Shown one piece after another: positions 9,839-18,169 of a stretch of 20,945 bases of DNA. The translations under genes and the position numbers were made by a program. The notes below the pieces were generated by a model, which was not told the DNA's origin, ran no database searches, and saw only the letters and a list, made by a program, of their open reading frames with translations. How positions within the stretch are numbered: the stretch's first letter is position 1; every line of letters begins with the position of its first letter. This DNA comes from RFSX01 sp964567435. GTDB lineage: Bacteria; Bacteroidota; Bacteroidia; Chitinophagales; Saprospiraceae. The stretch lies in assembly GCA_964567435.1 (NCBI GenBank), contig CAZMMQ010000069.1:1-20945 (forward strand), read 5' to 3'.

Positions 9839-12800
9839 TTATCGAATTAATGTAACATCATCAGCAAATATAACCTCTTCTCCGTTTTTACAAAATCCCT
9901 CTATATAGTATACATATACGCCTGGGGTTAATGGCCTGCCATTAAGTGTACCATTCCAGCTCGGATTAGAATCTTCTGATTGAAATATTTTGCTTCCCCA
10001 TCTGTCATATATCATCATCTGTGTGAAAGTGACTGCATCAGAAAATGGCTGAAACATCTCATTCATTATATCATTGCCAGGAGAAAAGACATTTGGGATA
10101 TAGGCTTCGCAGTTTTCAAATCTGCAAATCTCTTCATCTTCCGATTCTATATTCACGATGAACTCAAAATCGCAGTCACCCTCCTCTTCCATCAGAAAGG
10201 TGTAAGTGCCCGGTTCGACAAATACGCCTAAGTCAAGCTCTATGGAATCTCCTGCACATAATTTGTATGACTCAGAAATTTGTTCAATCTCCAGAAAAGA
10301 TAAATTAGTGCTAACAAGACTGTCACACCCTTCCCTACCAAGCAACGTGTCTAAGTAAATTCCAGCTTCATCATAAACCGTACTTCCAACTAAAAAAATC
10401 TCGTTTGCACAAAGTTCTACGGATTGAGAAAAAACAATCTCTTCTCTGACAAACAATTCAGTCTTTATTATACTGTCACAGCCAACTGCATTTTCTATTG
10501 TATCCATAAAGCTGCCAGATGAATCGTAAATGCGTGAGCCAACTAGTACTGTTTCTCCATGACATAACTCAATCGTCTGAAAAAATTCGGAAGGCACTAA
10601 GTCTATTACATTCGTACTGACTATACTATCACAGCCTCTACGACTTACTAGCGTATCTATGTATGTTCCAGAAATCGTGTATGTGTTTGGTCCCACTTCA
10701 ATAAAATCACCAGGACAAATTTCAGCTTCTTGAGCAAACGCGATTTGATCTACGAATTCTAGGTTAGTGTGTATAATACTATCACAGCCTTGTGCATTAC
10801 GTATAGTGTCTAAGTAGTCTCCGCTTATCGTATATGTGCTAGTGCCAACGACTAAGGAGTCACCATTACAGAGCGCCATTGATTGGAAATATTCTGTGTG
10901 ATCTAGAATATTTAATTCGGTTAATATGATACTATCACAGCCATTCTGGTTTTGTAAGGTATCTGTATAATTCCCTGAAACATAATAAACACTCCCCGCT
11001 ACCTCTATAGAATCACCATCGCAGACAGAAAATGCTTGGTTGATGCTTGGCATAGTAAAGTAATCCAATTCCGTAAGTACTATGCTATCGCAGCCATTGA
11101 CGTTAACTAAGGTATCCGTATAGCTACCAGGAAAAAAGTAAATACTACTCTCCACACTCAAAGAATCACCTTCACATATGAAGATCTCCTGACTTGTCTC
11201 TGGCACATCGAAGTATTGCAACTCGGTATGCACTATGCTATCACAGCCATTGGCGTTAATTAAGGTATCCGTATAACTACCTGGCAATATGTAAATGCGC
11301 TCTGCTATTCTAAACGTATCACCCTTGCATATAGATACCGCTTGATTAATATCAAAGCTATCAAATATACTTAGACGACTAGTGACAATGCTATCACAGC
11401 CTGTGACACTCTCTAATGTATCGATATAATTTCCTGGAAGTGTATAGTTATTTCTCCCTACTGTTAATGTGTCTCCCTTACATAAAGAAATCGCTTGGTC
11501 AAATTGGATTAAATCTGAAACCTGTAAATCCAGATTTACAATACTGTCACACCCAGCTATGCTTTCCAAGGTGTCGGCATACATCCCAGATTCTGCGTAC
11601 ACACGGTTCCCTATCATCACCGAATCTCCAAAACATATGCTCTGCATATATTCTACAATCGGCAACTCGATTACCCCCACTACTTCATTACAAGTTACTG
11701 CTTGTCCACTCCCGTCCAATATTTCAAAAGAATAGACACCCTCAGTAAGATTCTCGAACAAACCGTCCTTTTGTACTTGGCCGCCATTAATGGAAAAGCA
11801 GTATGGAGAAATCCCTCCTGAAGGTATCACATCTATAGACCCTCTAGTATTGCTTGCACAATCAAACATGGTAGATCTGGCCTGACAGGCCAAGCAGTCA
11901 TAAGGTGATGGGTCAATGGTAAAGAATAAAGTCGTTTCGAAATTAGAATTAGGCTCTGTTACGATTACTGTATAGTCTCCAGCTGCGAGTTCGTTAAACT
12001 CATTCGTACTTTGTATTACTTGCCCTGGAATAAGTTCGTAAACATAATCACCTATACCGTTCCTAACATTAACTATCGCAACGCCATCATTATTACCTAT
12101 ACAACTAGGACTAGAGGATGCTATAGAAAAACTTAAACAAGCTGCACTCATTTGAGTGGGATCTATGCTGGTGCCTATGCCTTGACCTCGTGGCCCTAAC
12201 ACAAGCGGGATTCCACATTCATCTACACCACTGTCTAAGGCGGTATTATCCAGCAGGTCATCATTCATTAAATTTTCATCTCCTTCTATGGCATCTGGAC
12301 AAAGGTCATCGTCTGAATTGAGATCAAGGTAATCAGGGGTTCCATCCCCATCAGTGTCATTATTACAGTCTAGTCCGAATATCTGCCCATTGATATATGT
12401 GGGGCCAAAAACTTCCTGACTAACTGTTATCATATTGGTAGCGTTCTGATTCCAAGTAATGCTATTGAATTGAGGGTCTCCAGGTTGGACGATTAGCTGC
12501 TCCAAGATCGAATTTGTAAATCTTTTTCCAAGTATCAACAACTGTCCGTCTGGACTCATTTTCAATCTAACTATAGGGTCTCCAGGGCTTCCATCTATAT
12601 TCCAAATCTGAGGATTACCGCTTCTGCCGTACCTCGTGCCGTCAGATGCATATATCAAATCAGAATCTGCGGGAGTAGATGCTCCAATCTCAAATTGCAG
12701 TTCATCATCTACTAAGTCAGTACCATTGATATTTATTCTAAAACTATTATCCAGCGCATACAAATCAATAAAGATTCCAGTTGTAGCTGCCGGAAATACA

Positions 12801-13024
12801 AAAGTGGTTGATATGCCATTGGAGGACTCAAAAGTCTCTTCTATTAGGTCCTGACATTCAAACAAGTCTAATATTCCATCATTGTCTGCATCAGAATCGA
12901 GGCCATTTATAATGCCATCTTGATCACAATCACCTGAAGGGGAAGGGTCTATGCACTGAGCATGGATATTTCCAATAAGTAGAAATAATGAGATAAAAAC
13001 AGACAATAAATATCTGGTGTGCAT
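9839..13024 (-). CDS. Secreted repeat protein with type B T9SS sorting domain
   Basis: A large exported protein, 1061 aa from the ATG at 13024, with a clean signal peptide (residues 1 to about 23, ending IHAQ). Asp-rich calcium-binding segments resembling thrombospondin type 3 repeats lie at 32-57 (DQDGIINGLDSDADNDG) and 219-244 (DTDGDGTPDYLDLNSDDD). Less defined beta-rich segments follow, including SprB-like stretches near 300-455. Residues 462-963 hold ten tandem 51-residue units with the core GCDSIV. Residues 970-1061 match the gliding-motility-associated C-terminal domain: YIPNVFSPGNDIMN, IYDRWGSKIF, W-NGT-NG, GVYVYYI and final VTLIR. This is the type B signal recognised by the T9SS, so the protein should reach the cell surface or medium. 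A TTG 15 bp upstream (13039) also opens the frame; I prefer the ATG because it gives a more ordinary signal peptide. It follows the TonB receptor gene by 100 bp. Function is unknown; adhesion is a guess. Confidence 0.88.
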   Translation of the reverse strand: MHTRYLLSVFISLFLLIGNIHAQCIDPSPSGDCDQDGIINGLDSDADNDGILDLFECQDLIEETFESSNGISTTFVFPAATTGIFIDLYALDNSFRININGTDLVDDELQFEIGASTPADSDLIYASDGTRYGRSGNPQIWNIDGSPGDPIVRLKMSPDGQLLILGKRFTNSILEQLIVQPGDPQFNSITWNQNATNMITVSQEVFGPTYINGQIFGLDCNNDTDGDGTPDYLDLNSDDDLCPDAIEGDENLMNDDLLDNTALDSGVDECGIPLVLGPRGQGIGTSIDPTQMSAACLSFSIASSSPSCIGNNDGVAIVNVRNGIGDYVYELIPGQVIQSTNEFNELAAGDYTVIVTEPNSNFETTLFFTIDPSPYDCLACQARSTMFDCASNTRGSIDVIPSGGISPYCFSINGGQVQKDGLFENLTEGVYSFEILDGSGQAVTCNEVVGVIELPIVEYMQSICFGDSVMIGNRVYAESGMYADTLESIAGCDSIVNLDLQVSDLIQFDQAISLCKGDTLTVGRNNYTLPGNYIDTLESVTGCDSIVTSRLSIFDSFDINQAVSICKGDTFRIAERIYILPGSYTDTLINANGCDSIVHTELQYFDVPETSQEIFICEGDSLSVESSIYFFPGSYTDTLVNVNGCDSIVLTELDYFTMPSINQAFSVCDGDSIEVAGSVYYVSGNYTDTLQNQNGCDSIILTELNILDHTEYFQSMALCNGDSLVVGTSTYTISGDYLDTIRNAQGCDSIIHTNLEFVDQIAFAQEAEICPGDFIEVGPNTYTISGTYIDTLVSRRGCDSIVSTNVIDLVPSEFFQTIELCHGETVLVGSRIYDSSGSFMDTIENAVGCDSIIKTELFVREEIVFSQSVELCANEIFLVGSTVYDEAGIYLDTLLGREGCDSLVSTNLSFLEIEQISESYKLCAGDSIELDLGVFVEPGTYTFLMEEEGDCDFEFIVNIESEDEEICRFENCEAYIPNVFSPGNDIMNEMFQPFSDAVTFTQMMIYDRWGSKIFQSEDSNPSWNGTLNGRPLTPGVYVYYIEGFCKNGEEVIFADDVTLIR
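10136..11641 (-). repeat. Ten tandem 153-bp (51-residue) coding repeats
   Basis: Protein residues 462-963 of the secreted protein are nine consecutive units of exactly 51 residues plus a shortened, diverged tenth. The unit pattern is xxCxGDsxxVgxxxYxxxGxYxDTLxnxxGCDSIVxTxLx followed by a variable 11-residue linker. Each unit carries one Cys at position 3 and one at position 31, which could form a disulfide in the mature protein. At DNA level the GCDSI codons recur every 153 bp; the CAGCCAT copies ending at 11097 and 11250 show this. Units 3-5 look most alike (GSYTDTL or GNYTDTL, NGCDSI). Confidence 0.93.
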
Positions 13025-13085
13025 AGCTAAAAGTAACAATTTATGAGTTATCTCTAGATATCGTAAAACCGAAAATGTGGTATTG

Positions 13086-13100
13086 TTGTACAGCGTACAA
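13086..13100 (-). promoter_or_regulatory. Perfect 6+3+6 palindrome in a promoter gap
   Basis: TTGTAC-AGC-GTACAA is a perfect inverted repeat in the 100-bp gap between the TonB receptor stop and the secreted protein start, 62-76 bp upstream of the ATG at 13024. On the - strand it abuts TATTTTTTG, one base longer than the TAnnTTTG consensus, so it could be an operator over a promoter. It is not followed by a T-run and is unlikely to be a terminator. The binding protein is unknown. Confidence 0.35.
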
Positions 13101-13124
13101 AAAATATGACCAGTAAACCTATAG

Positions 13125-15548
13125 CTATATCCTAACCCTTATACTCGTACTCCATATCCTACCCAAAGCAGGAATAATACCAGGGCCAGGATAAGCCGTT
13201 GCCCGTCGCGTAAAGTAAGAGGCATCCAACACATTATTCATGCTAAATGATAATCCGATTGTGCCAGAGAAATCATACTTCATAGACCAATCCATCACAT
13301 GGTAAGCCGGCACTTCTCCAAATACCCCTACAAAAGCAATCGTTGTATTCGCTGCATCAGAAAACTGATTACCGACCCATGTAGACTGTAAAGATGAAGA
13401 GAACTTCCCTACGGCATAAGTCAGCCCCATTTTGATATTGTATTCAGGTAGATCCTCTAATCGATTACCTGTTCTGACACCAACCAAGGCTCTGCTATTT
13501 ATTTCTGTATAGACACCTCTGTTTACAGAACCATTAAAATACCAGCTTAGTAGGTGCTTGCTTTCTACGTTTACCGCTTTTAATATATCTACCTCAAAGA
13601 AGAGTTCTGCACCAAATATTCTTGCAGAGCCAATATTGGTTCTGACTCTGAGGCCATCATCTATCACTTCACCTATACGGTTATCATAAATCGTATAAAA
13701 TAATCCACCTTCTAAATAGAAAGGTGAGAAGTTTCTCTTACGTATTCCTAGATCAAAACTGAATCCACTTTCGTCACGTATATCTGGGTCGACTACTTGT
13801 AAATTAGTTTGTATCTGGACATCGGTAAAGTTAATCGCTCTATAATTAGCAGTCGCATTACCGTACAACTCGTAGTTATCACTTAACCTATTAGAGAGAC
13901 CTAAACCATAAAGGAATACCGTCCGCCTGGAATCTGATACTTCTGAAATTTCCTCTTCAATAAAATCACCAAAGGCATTGGTTCTGATGGTATTTGTAAA
14001 AATGCCATCGACCTCTGTATCTATTACTTCAAATCTTACACCAGGTACTAGACTTAAATTGGAATTTATTTGAAATACATTTTCAGCAAATAGCGCCACA
14101 TTGCGATTTGGAAAATCGAAATCAGATTTTCGCCTATCCAAAAATGATGTATCTACCCGAATGAAGTTGGCTTCCGCGCCATTGGGGCCAAACTGCTGGC
14201 TAAAATTTGTAAATCCTCTATAGACTCTGGCACCTATAAGCAAAGTATGAGCTATTTCTGTATGACTTTTGTAATTTATAGAAACTCTGGTCTCATTACC
14301 CACATTTCTAAAATCCCCATCCAACAGATCTCTGTTAGACAATGGATCGGCTAAATCTGGTGTTTCCAATAATCCCAAAGAAGTTCTACCTGCCACTAAT
14401 CCGAAAAGTCTGTTGTAAATTTTTATCTTATCCGAGGGCTGGTACTCTAAAAGTAGAGCACCAAGATTCCAATCGACTTGAAACCAATTTCGCGTACGAT
14501 TAGAACTGCGGGGATCTGAAGCAAATACCTCATCTGTCAGCCCGCCTGCTTGCTGGCTTAGATAATTCATGTGTGTGAAATTCAGTCCAATCTTTAACCG
14601 ATCTGAAAAAGCATACTCAGCACCGAGATAGGCCCCGATTTGATTAAACGCTGAATTAGGGCGCCAACCATCTCCTTCTTTATATTGGAAATAGGTGTAG
14701 TAGTTCAGCTTGCCGACTTGCCCATGAAGACTATTATAGGTATCGATAAATTGATTGGCACCATAGGTATTATGGGATTCGAAGTTAATCTTTTTAGCGG
14801 TGTTTCCCTTTTTTAGTTTAAAATTGACCAAACCACCGAATTGACTACCGTACTGCAAGGCACCCGCTCCACGAACGACCTCTATTTGCTGTACTGCTTC
14901 CAATGGAGGATTGTAGTAACTCTCTGGATAGCCCAAGGCATCAGCACTCATATCATAACCATTCTGTCTGGTATTGAAGTTGGCCGACCGATTAGGACTG
15001 AGTCCTCTACCACCTATGTCTAATTGAAGGCCGGCATTATCGCTTTCCCATATATTAAGACTTGGCACTTTTGCAAATGCCTGACGGGCATTGTTACCTG
15101 CTTTATTACTTACAAGTCTATCGATGTTAATAACTTCCGTTTTCTTTCCTACATACAGGCCCCCATCTTCTGTAGCTCTCAGTTGTCTGATACCAAAAGC
15201 ATCCGTATCAGAGCCGATAGTCACCGTAGGCAGTTCTGCTCGCGATACATGAAGTATTACTACAACAGAGGTATCTGAACTTATGGTGAATTTTTCTTCT
15301 TTGAGCTCAGTGTTAATGGCTTTGAATATGACTTGATACGGATTATCTTTTGGGAGTTCTAATGTAAAAATACCTCCGTCATCTGTGTAGGTAATCTGGT
15401 TATCAGAGACACCCTGTATAATGACTTCCGATAATGGATTATTATTTTGGTCGGTGACAACGCCAGAGAGTATTACTGTGTCCTGACCTTTCAGTAGTAA
15501 AACTGAAAAACATACAATAAATAATATGACAAATATACGCTTGCTCAA
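13125..15548 (-). CDS. TonB-dependent outer-membrane receptor, FecA-like
   Basis: An 807-aa outer-membrane receptor that imports a scarce ligand, probably a metal chelate, using TonB energy. Residues 1 to about 21 are a signal peptide (KRIFVILFIVCFSVLLLKGQ). Residues 24-103 form a CarboxypepD_reg-like beta-sandwich, common on Bacteroidota receptors. A TonB-box-like stretch (LPTVTIG) lies at 106-112. The plug spans about 135-248 and shows NARQAFAKVPSLNIWE, GGRGLSPNRS and the hallmark IEVVRGAGALQYGSQFGGLVNF. The rest is a 22-strand barrel ending SIRVRI. The start is TTG at 15548, which overlaps the stop of the upstream carboxylase-like gene (TTGA, 4 nt), so translation is probably coupled; no ATG lies near the signal peptide. 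No SusD partner is present, arguing against glycan uptake. The imelysin and DUF4856 genes in the same cluster point to iron or another metal. The ligand cannot be read from sequence. Confidence 0.93.
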   Translation of the reverse strand: MSKRIFVILFIVCFSVLLLKGQDTVILSGVVTDQNNNPLSEVIIQGVSDNQITYTDDGGIFTLELPKDNPYQVIFKAINTELKEEKFTISSDTSVVVILHVSRAELPTVTIGSDTDAFGIRQLRATEDGGLYVGKKTEVINIDRLVSNKAGNNARQAFAKVPSLNIWESDNAGLQLDIGGRGLSPNRSANFNTRQNGYDMSADALGYPESYYNPPLEAVQQIEVVRGAGALQYGSQFGGLVNFKLKKGNTAKKINFESHNTYGANQFIDTYNSLHGQVGKLNYYTYFQYKEGDGWRPNSAFNQIGAYLGAEYAFSDRLKIGLNFTHMNYLSQQAGGLTDEVFASDPRSSNRTRNWFQVDWNLGALLLEYQPSDKIKIYNRLFGLVAGRTSLGLLETPDLADPLSNRDLLDGDFRNVGNETRVSINYKSHTEIAHTLLIGARVYRGFTNFSQQFGPNGAEANFIRVDTSFLDRRKSDFDFPNRNVALFAENVFQINSNLSLVPGVRFEVIDTEVDGIFTNTIRTNAFGDFIEEEISEVSDSRRTVFLYGLGLSNRLSDNYELYGNATANYRAINFTDVQIQTNLQVVDPDIRDESGFSFDLGIRKRNFSPFYLEGGLFYTIYDNRIGEVIDDGLRVRTNIGSARIFGAELFFEVDILKAVNVESKHLLSWYFNGSVNRGVYTEINSRALVGVRTGNRLEDLPEYNIKMGLTYAVGKFSSSLQSTWVGNQFSDAANTTIAFVGVFGEVPAYHVMDWSMKYDFSGTIGLSFSMNNVLDASYFTRRATAYPGPGIIPALGRIWSTSIRVRI

Positions 15549-16900
15549 TTTTCTTTAAAAGGTATTATCCAACCATCTCGCATTGGATACTTATTACCGT
15601 ATATATCATAATTATCATCTGTAAACTGTTTGCTTCTTTGTGCATTGAGTGACATTCTACTCTTCACATATACTTCAGGGTCATATCCTTTTTCTTCTTT
15701 GAATTGGTCTCCTAAAAATCTGCCAAACTGAATCATCATATCTGGCTGAGATCTCAATTGTTGCTGTTGGAATGGTGTTAGATAGAGACTTTGGTCTGTT
15801 TCTTTCTGAACTTTCTCTACAGGGTCACGAACAATGAAAGAAGTATACCCATTCTTCTCCATTAGCATCACCCTCCAACTAAACCGATATCCTTGCTCAT
15901 GCCAAAACAAATTGCCTTCAAAAAACGTATGCCTTAAAGGTAAAATTAGTTGCACAATCAAATAGAACAGAATCAGTTTTGAAGTGAAGAAATGTCTGCT
16001 ATGAGCTACAACTTCTGCGTCGACTTTATCAACTGGAATACCTCCACCAATATAACTTAGGATTATCTCATGAAACCTACTCGAAAAAAAGATAATCGTC
16101 GTTGTCATCATGATATATGGAAACATGCCAATCCTTGGGAACAAGATGCCTGTCATGACATGGAATACTATAACCGCAACATAAGCCAAGCCTCTTGCTC
16201 TTCTGAACCAAAGAAAAATCCAAATCGTCAGGTCATAGAGACAACCTACCCAACTAAATAAAAAGGCCAACTCCCTGTAATGCATTATAGACCCAATAAT
16301 AGGTAACTGATACTTGCCGGGTAACCATGTACCCATTGGCTGAGCTCTGAGTAGCCAATCTGAGTTAATTTTTGCCAATCCCGCAAAGAAATAAACCAAG
16401 GATAATTGTAACTTGAAAATAAGGATGTGCCAATTATTGCAGGTCGTAGACTTAATATGTGGGAAGAAAATGGCATCTATAGAATACCAATGGTGCGCTG
16501 GCACCCAAATCATCCAAAAGACAAGCAAAGTGACCAGATAATAATGATTGAGATAATAGGTCTTATCTATCAGTTCTACATAGGTGAATATTACAAAGTG
16601 AGTGATGGTACTCAATCGATACAGCAAACCCAATGCAATTCCAAAAGCACTGATGGCCAATAGTCCAAAGATTAGGTACATACCGCTCCCAGCCAATGGC
16701 TTAATCCAGGTGATGAAGCTGAAATGATACGTTGGATTTATATACAATTCTTCTATCCACCCTTGCTCATAAGTTCGATATATACTGTATAACAAGAGCA
16801 AACCTAAAGCTATTCTAAATATCACTAGTGGCGCTATGGAGACCCGCTTATACAGCCAACCATGGTATCGATGATATAGAGAAATGCTTTTTGTCATCAT
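15545..16900 (-). CDS. HTTM-domain vitamin K-dependent gamma-carboxylase homologue
   Basis: A multi-pass membrane protein, 451 aa, of the HTTM/VKG_Carbox family. The animal member (GGCX) uses reduced vitamin K, O2 and CO2 to convert Glu to gamma-carboxy-Glu. Membrane segments fill about residues 20-275 and 305-322. Features shared with human GGCX, recalled from memory: IDKT (111-114), N118-H119 in LNHYYL (GGCX N159-H160), K177 in FAGLAKINSDW (GGCX K218, the catalytic base), FH at 246-247, and RIGMFPYIMM (256-265). The H119-K177 distance is 58 residues, as in GGCX. The similarity continues into the hydrophilic region after 325 (GYRFSWRVM, QPDMMIQFGRFL, YVKSRMSLNAQR), which corresponds to the start of the GGCX lumenal domain. 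The start ATG overlaps the upstream stop by 1 nt (TGATG), and its own stop overlaps the TonB receptor start. Activity and target are unproven; some bacterial homologues are thought not to carboxylate. Confidence 0.88.
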   Translation of the reverse strand: MMTKSISLYHRYHGWLYKRVSIAPLVIFRIALGLLLLYSIYRTYEQGWIEELYINPTYHFSFITWIKPLAGSGMYLIFGLLAISAFGIALGLLYRLSTITHFVIFTYVELIDKTYYLNHYYLVTLLVFWMIWVPAHHWYSIDAIFFPHIKSTTCNNWHILIFKLQLSLVYFFAGLAKINSDWLLRAQPMGTWLPGKYQLPIIGSIMHYRELAFLFSWVGCLYDLTIWIFLWFRRARGLAYVAVIVFHVMTGILFPRIGMFPYIMMTTTIIFFSSRFHEIILSYIGGGIPVDKVDAEVVAHSRHFFTSKLILFYLIVQLILPLRHTFFEGNLFWHEQGYRFSWRVMLMEKNGYTSFIVRDPVEKVQKETDQSLYLTPFQQQQLRSQPDMMIQFGRFLGDQFKEEKGYDPEVYVKSRMSLNAQRSKQFTDDNYDIYGNKYPMRDGWIIPFKEN

Positions 16901-17997
16901 CAGAATCCCAATGCCAAAGCAATATAGCCAACTATTAATGCTATGAATAAACTAGCTACCGTTATTAGGATTCCATCTTTTTTATTCTCCGCAAGAAGTG
17001 GGAAGATGCCATCTCCACTTGTTGCAATAGCTGCCGCTATTAATCCTGCCATGGGAAAGTTATGAATTGTGACAAAAGCAATTACGACTGCAATCATTCC
17101 TCCACAACCCGGAGTGGCACCAATAAGAGCTGCTAGTAATACTACCAAGTATGGTGATGAGGTCATCCATGCATCAAATCTTTCAGGCCCCACTAGAACA
17201 TCTATGATATAGTTAGCAACCAACAAACCAATAAATACAAATGTGACAACCATAGCAACATCTATAATTGCATGCACAAGAGTTGATTTTATATCGTCTT
17301 CATCACAATGACAATCATGTTCTTTATAAATAAAACGATTAACACAATAATAAAATATACTGATTACAGTCAAAGCTACAGCAATCCAAAAGGTCAAATC
17401 TGAAATACTATCTATTCCTCCTCCCCATAAGGCCATGATAGAATCTGGAGCCAAGAATAAAGTCATCCCTATTATTGTATAAAATCCTAGGTGCTCGATA
17501 AATAGACCAGATAGAGTATTCTGATTTGTTTGTATGTTTTTTTCTTCTGAATTACCTTGAATACTTCCAAAGGTTCTAATGCCGATTATATCAGCTAACC
17601 AACCAAAAATAAATCCTGCGATTAATCCAAAAATGGTAATTGTAGCATATGCCTTTAGGTTACCTACGACATCTGCCTCATCTGAGGCTCCAAGTAAAAC
17701 GAATGACCCTTCACCTAAAGTACTGATGAATGTCGCAAATAAACCGCCAAAAGATATTTTTCGATTCTTATATAAAGTTGCTACAACAATCGTTGCCCCG
17801 CAGCCAGGAATCGCTCCTAATAAAGAGCCAATGATTGGATGAGTCCATTTAGGTCCAATTTGATGAGCTACTTTTTGGCGTTTTCTCGCTACATAAGTAA
17901 TAAGAGCAAAGCCTATAATAGATATGGACACATAACCTCCAATTGCACCTGCTGCTTCAAGGTTATCTAAAATAAATGACATAAGATTAAATTCCAT
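16900..17997 (-). CDS. Putative 10-TM heavy-metal or manganese exporter (PF11449/ArsP_2-like)
   Basis: An inner-membrane permease of 365 aa with a clear internal duplication. Each half has a PGCG signature (64-67 in GAIPGCGATIVVA; 296-299 in GATPGCGGMIAVV) and, about 30 residues later, a Gly/Asp/Glu element (LGEGSFVLLGAS at 94-105; SGDGIFPLLAENK at 327-339). This is the pattern of the putative 10-TM metal exporter family, annotated variously as arsenic or manganese transporters. The central loop carries HDCHCDED at 227-234, a likely metal ligand cluster. I chose the ATG at 17997 because GGAG lies 6 bp before it and it begins closest to the first membrane segment; a TTG at 18009 would add four residues. 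The gene ends 1 nt into the carboxylase-like gene, so the two are probably co-translated. The transported ion is inferred from family and loop only. Confidence 0.8.
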   Translation of the reverse strand: MEFNLMSFILDNLEAAGAIGGYVSISIIGFALITYVARKRQKVAHQIGPKWTHPIIGSLLGAIPGCGATIVVATLYKNRKISFGGLFATFISTLGEGSFVLLGASDEADVVGNLKAYATITIFGLIAGFIFGWLADIIGIRTFGSIQGNSEEKNIQTNQNTLSGLFIEHLGFYTIIGMTLFLAPDSIMALWGGGIDSISDLTFWIAVALTVISIFYYCVNRFIYKEHDCHCDEDDIKSTLVHAIIDVAMVVTFVFIGLLVANYIIDVLVGPERFDAWMTSSPYLVVLLAALIGATPGCGGMIAVVIAFVTIHNFPMAGLIAAAIATSGDGIFPLLAENKKDGILITVASLFIALIVGYIALALGF

Positions 17998-18108
17998 TTC
18001 TATCTCCAATCTTATTTATTCGCATATAAATCAAATCTTAATCTTTAATCGAGGACGTTAAATTAGAGTCCATTCATTCTTATCTTGATATTACACTGTA
18101 TTTATTAC

Positions 18109-18144
18109 TAAAAGAAAAAGACATCTTGTGAAGTGCTTCTTTTA
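18109..18144 (-). other. Imperfect hairpin in the imelysin-exporter gap
   Basis: TAAAAGAA at 18109-18116 pairs with TTCTTTTA at 18137-18144 around a 20-nt loop, 25-60 bp after the imelysin stop on the - strand. There is no T-run after the stem. It may be a weak terminator, an RNA-processing site or a 3' stabiliser that separates the two halves of the operon. The remaining gap holds TAAGATTTG, close to but not matching a -7 element, so a second promoter for the exporter is possible. Confidence 0.3.
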
Positions 18145-18169
18145 ATATATCTAAATAAATAAAAGCTAA

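Noticed and set aside
13025..13039. TTG start at 13039 for the secreted repeat protein
   Set aside because: The ATG at 13024 gives a more ordinary signal peptide; the extra five residues only lengthen the hydrophobic start.
13125..15548. Receptor as part of a SusC/SusD glycan-uptake pair
   Set aside because: No SusD-like gene is present, the protein is 807 aa rather than about 1000, and the neighbours are metal-related.
17998..18009. TTG start at 18009 for the metal exporter
   Set aside because: The ATG at 17997 has GGAG at suitable spacing and loses only four residues.
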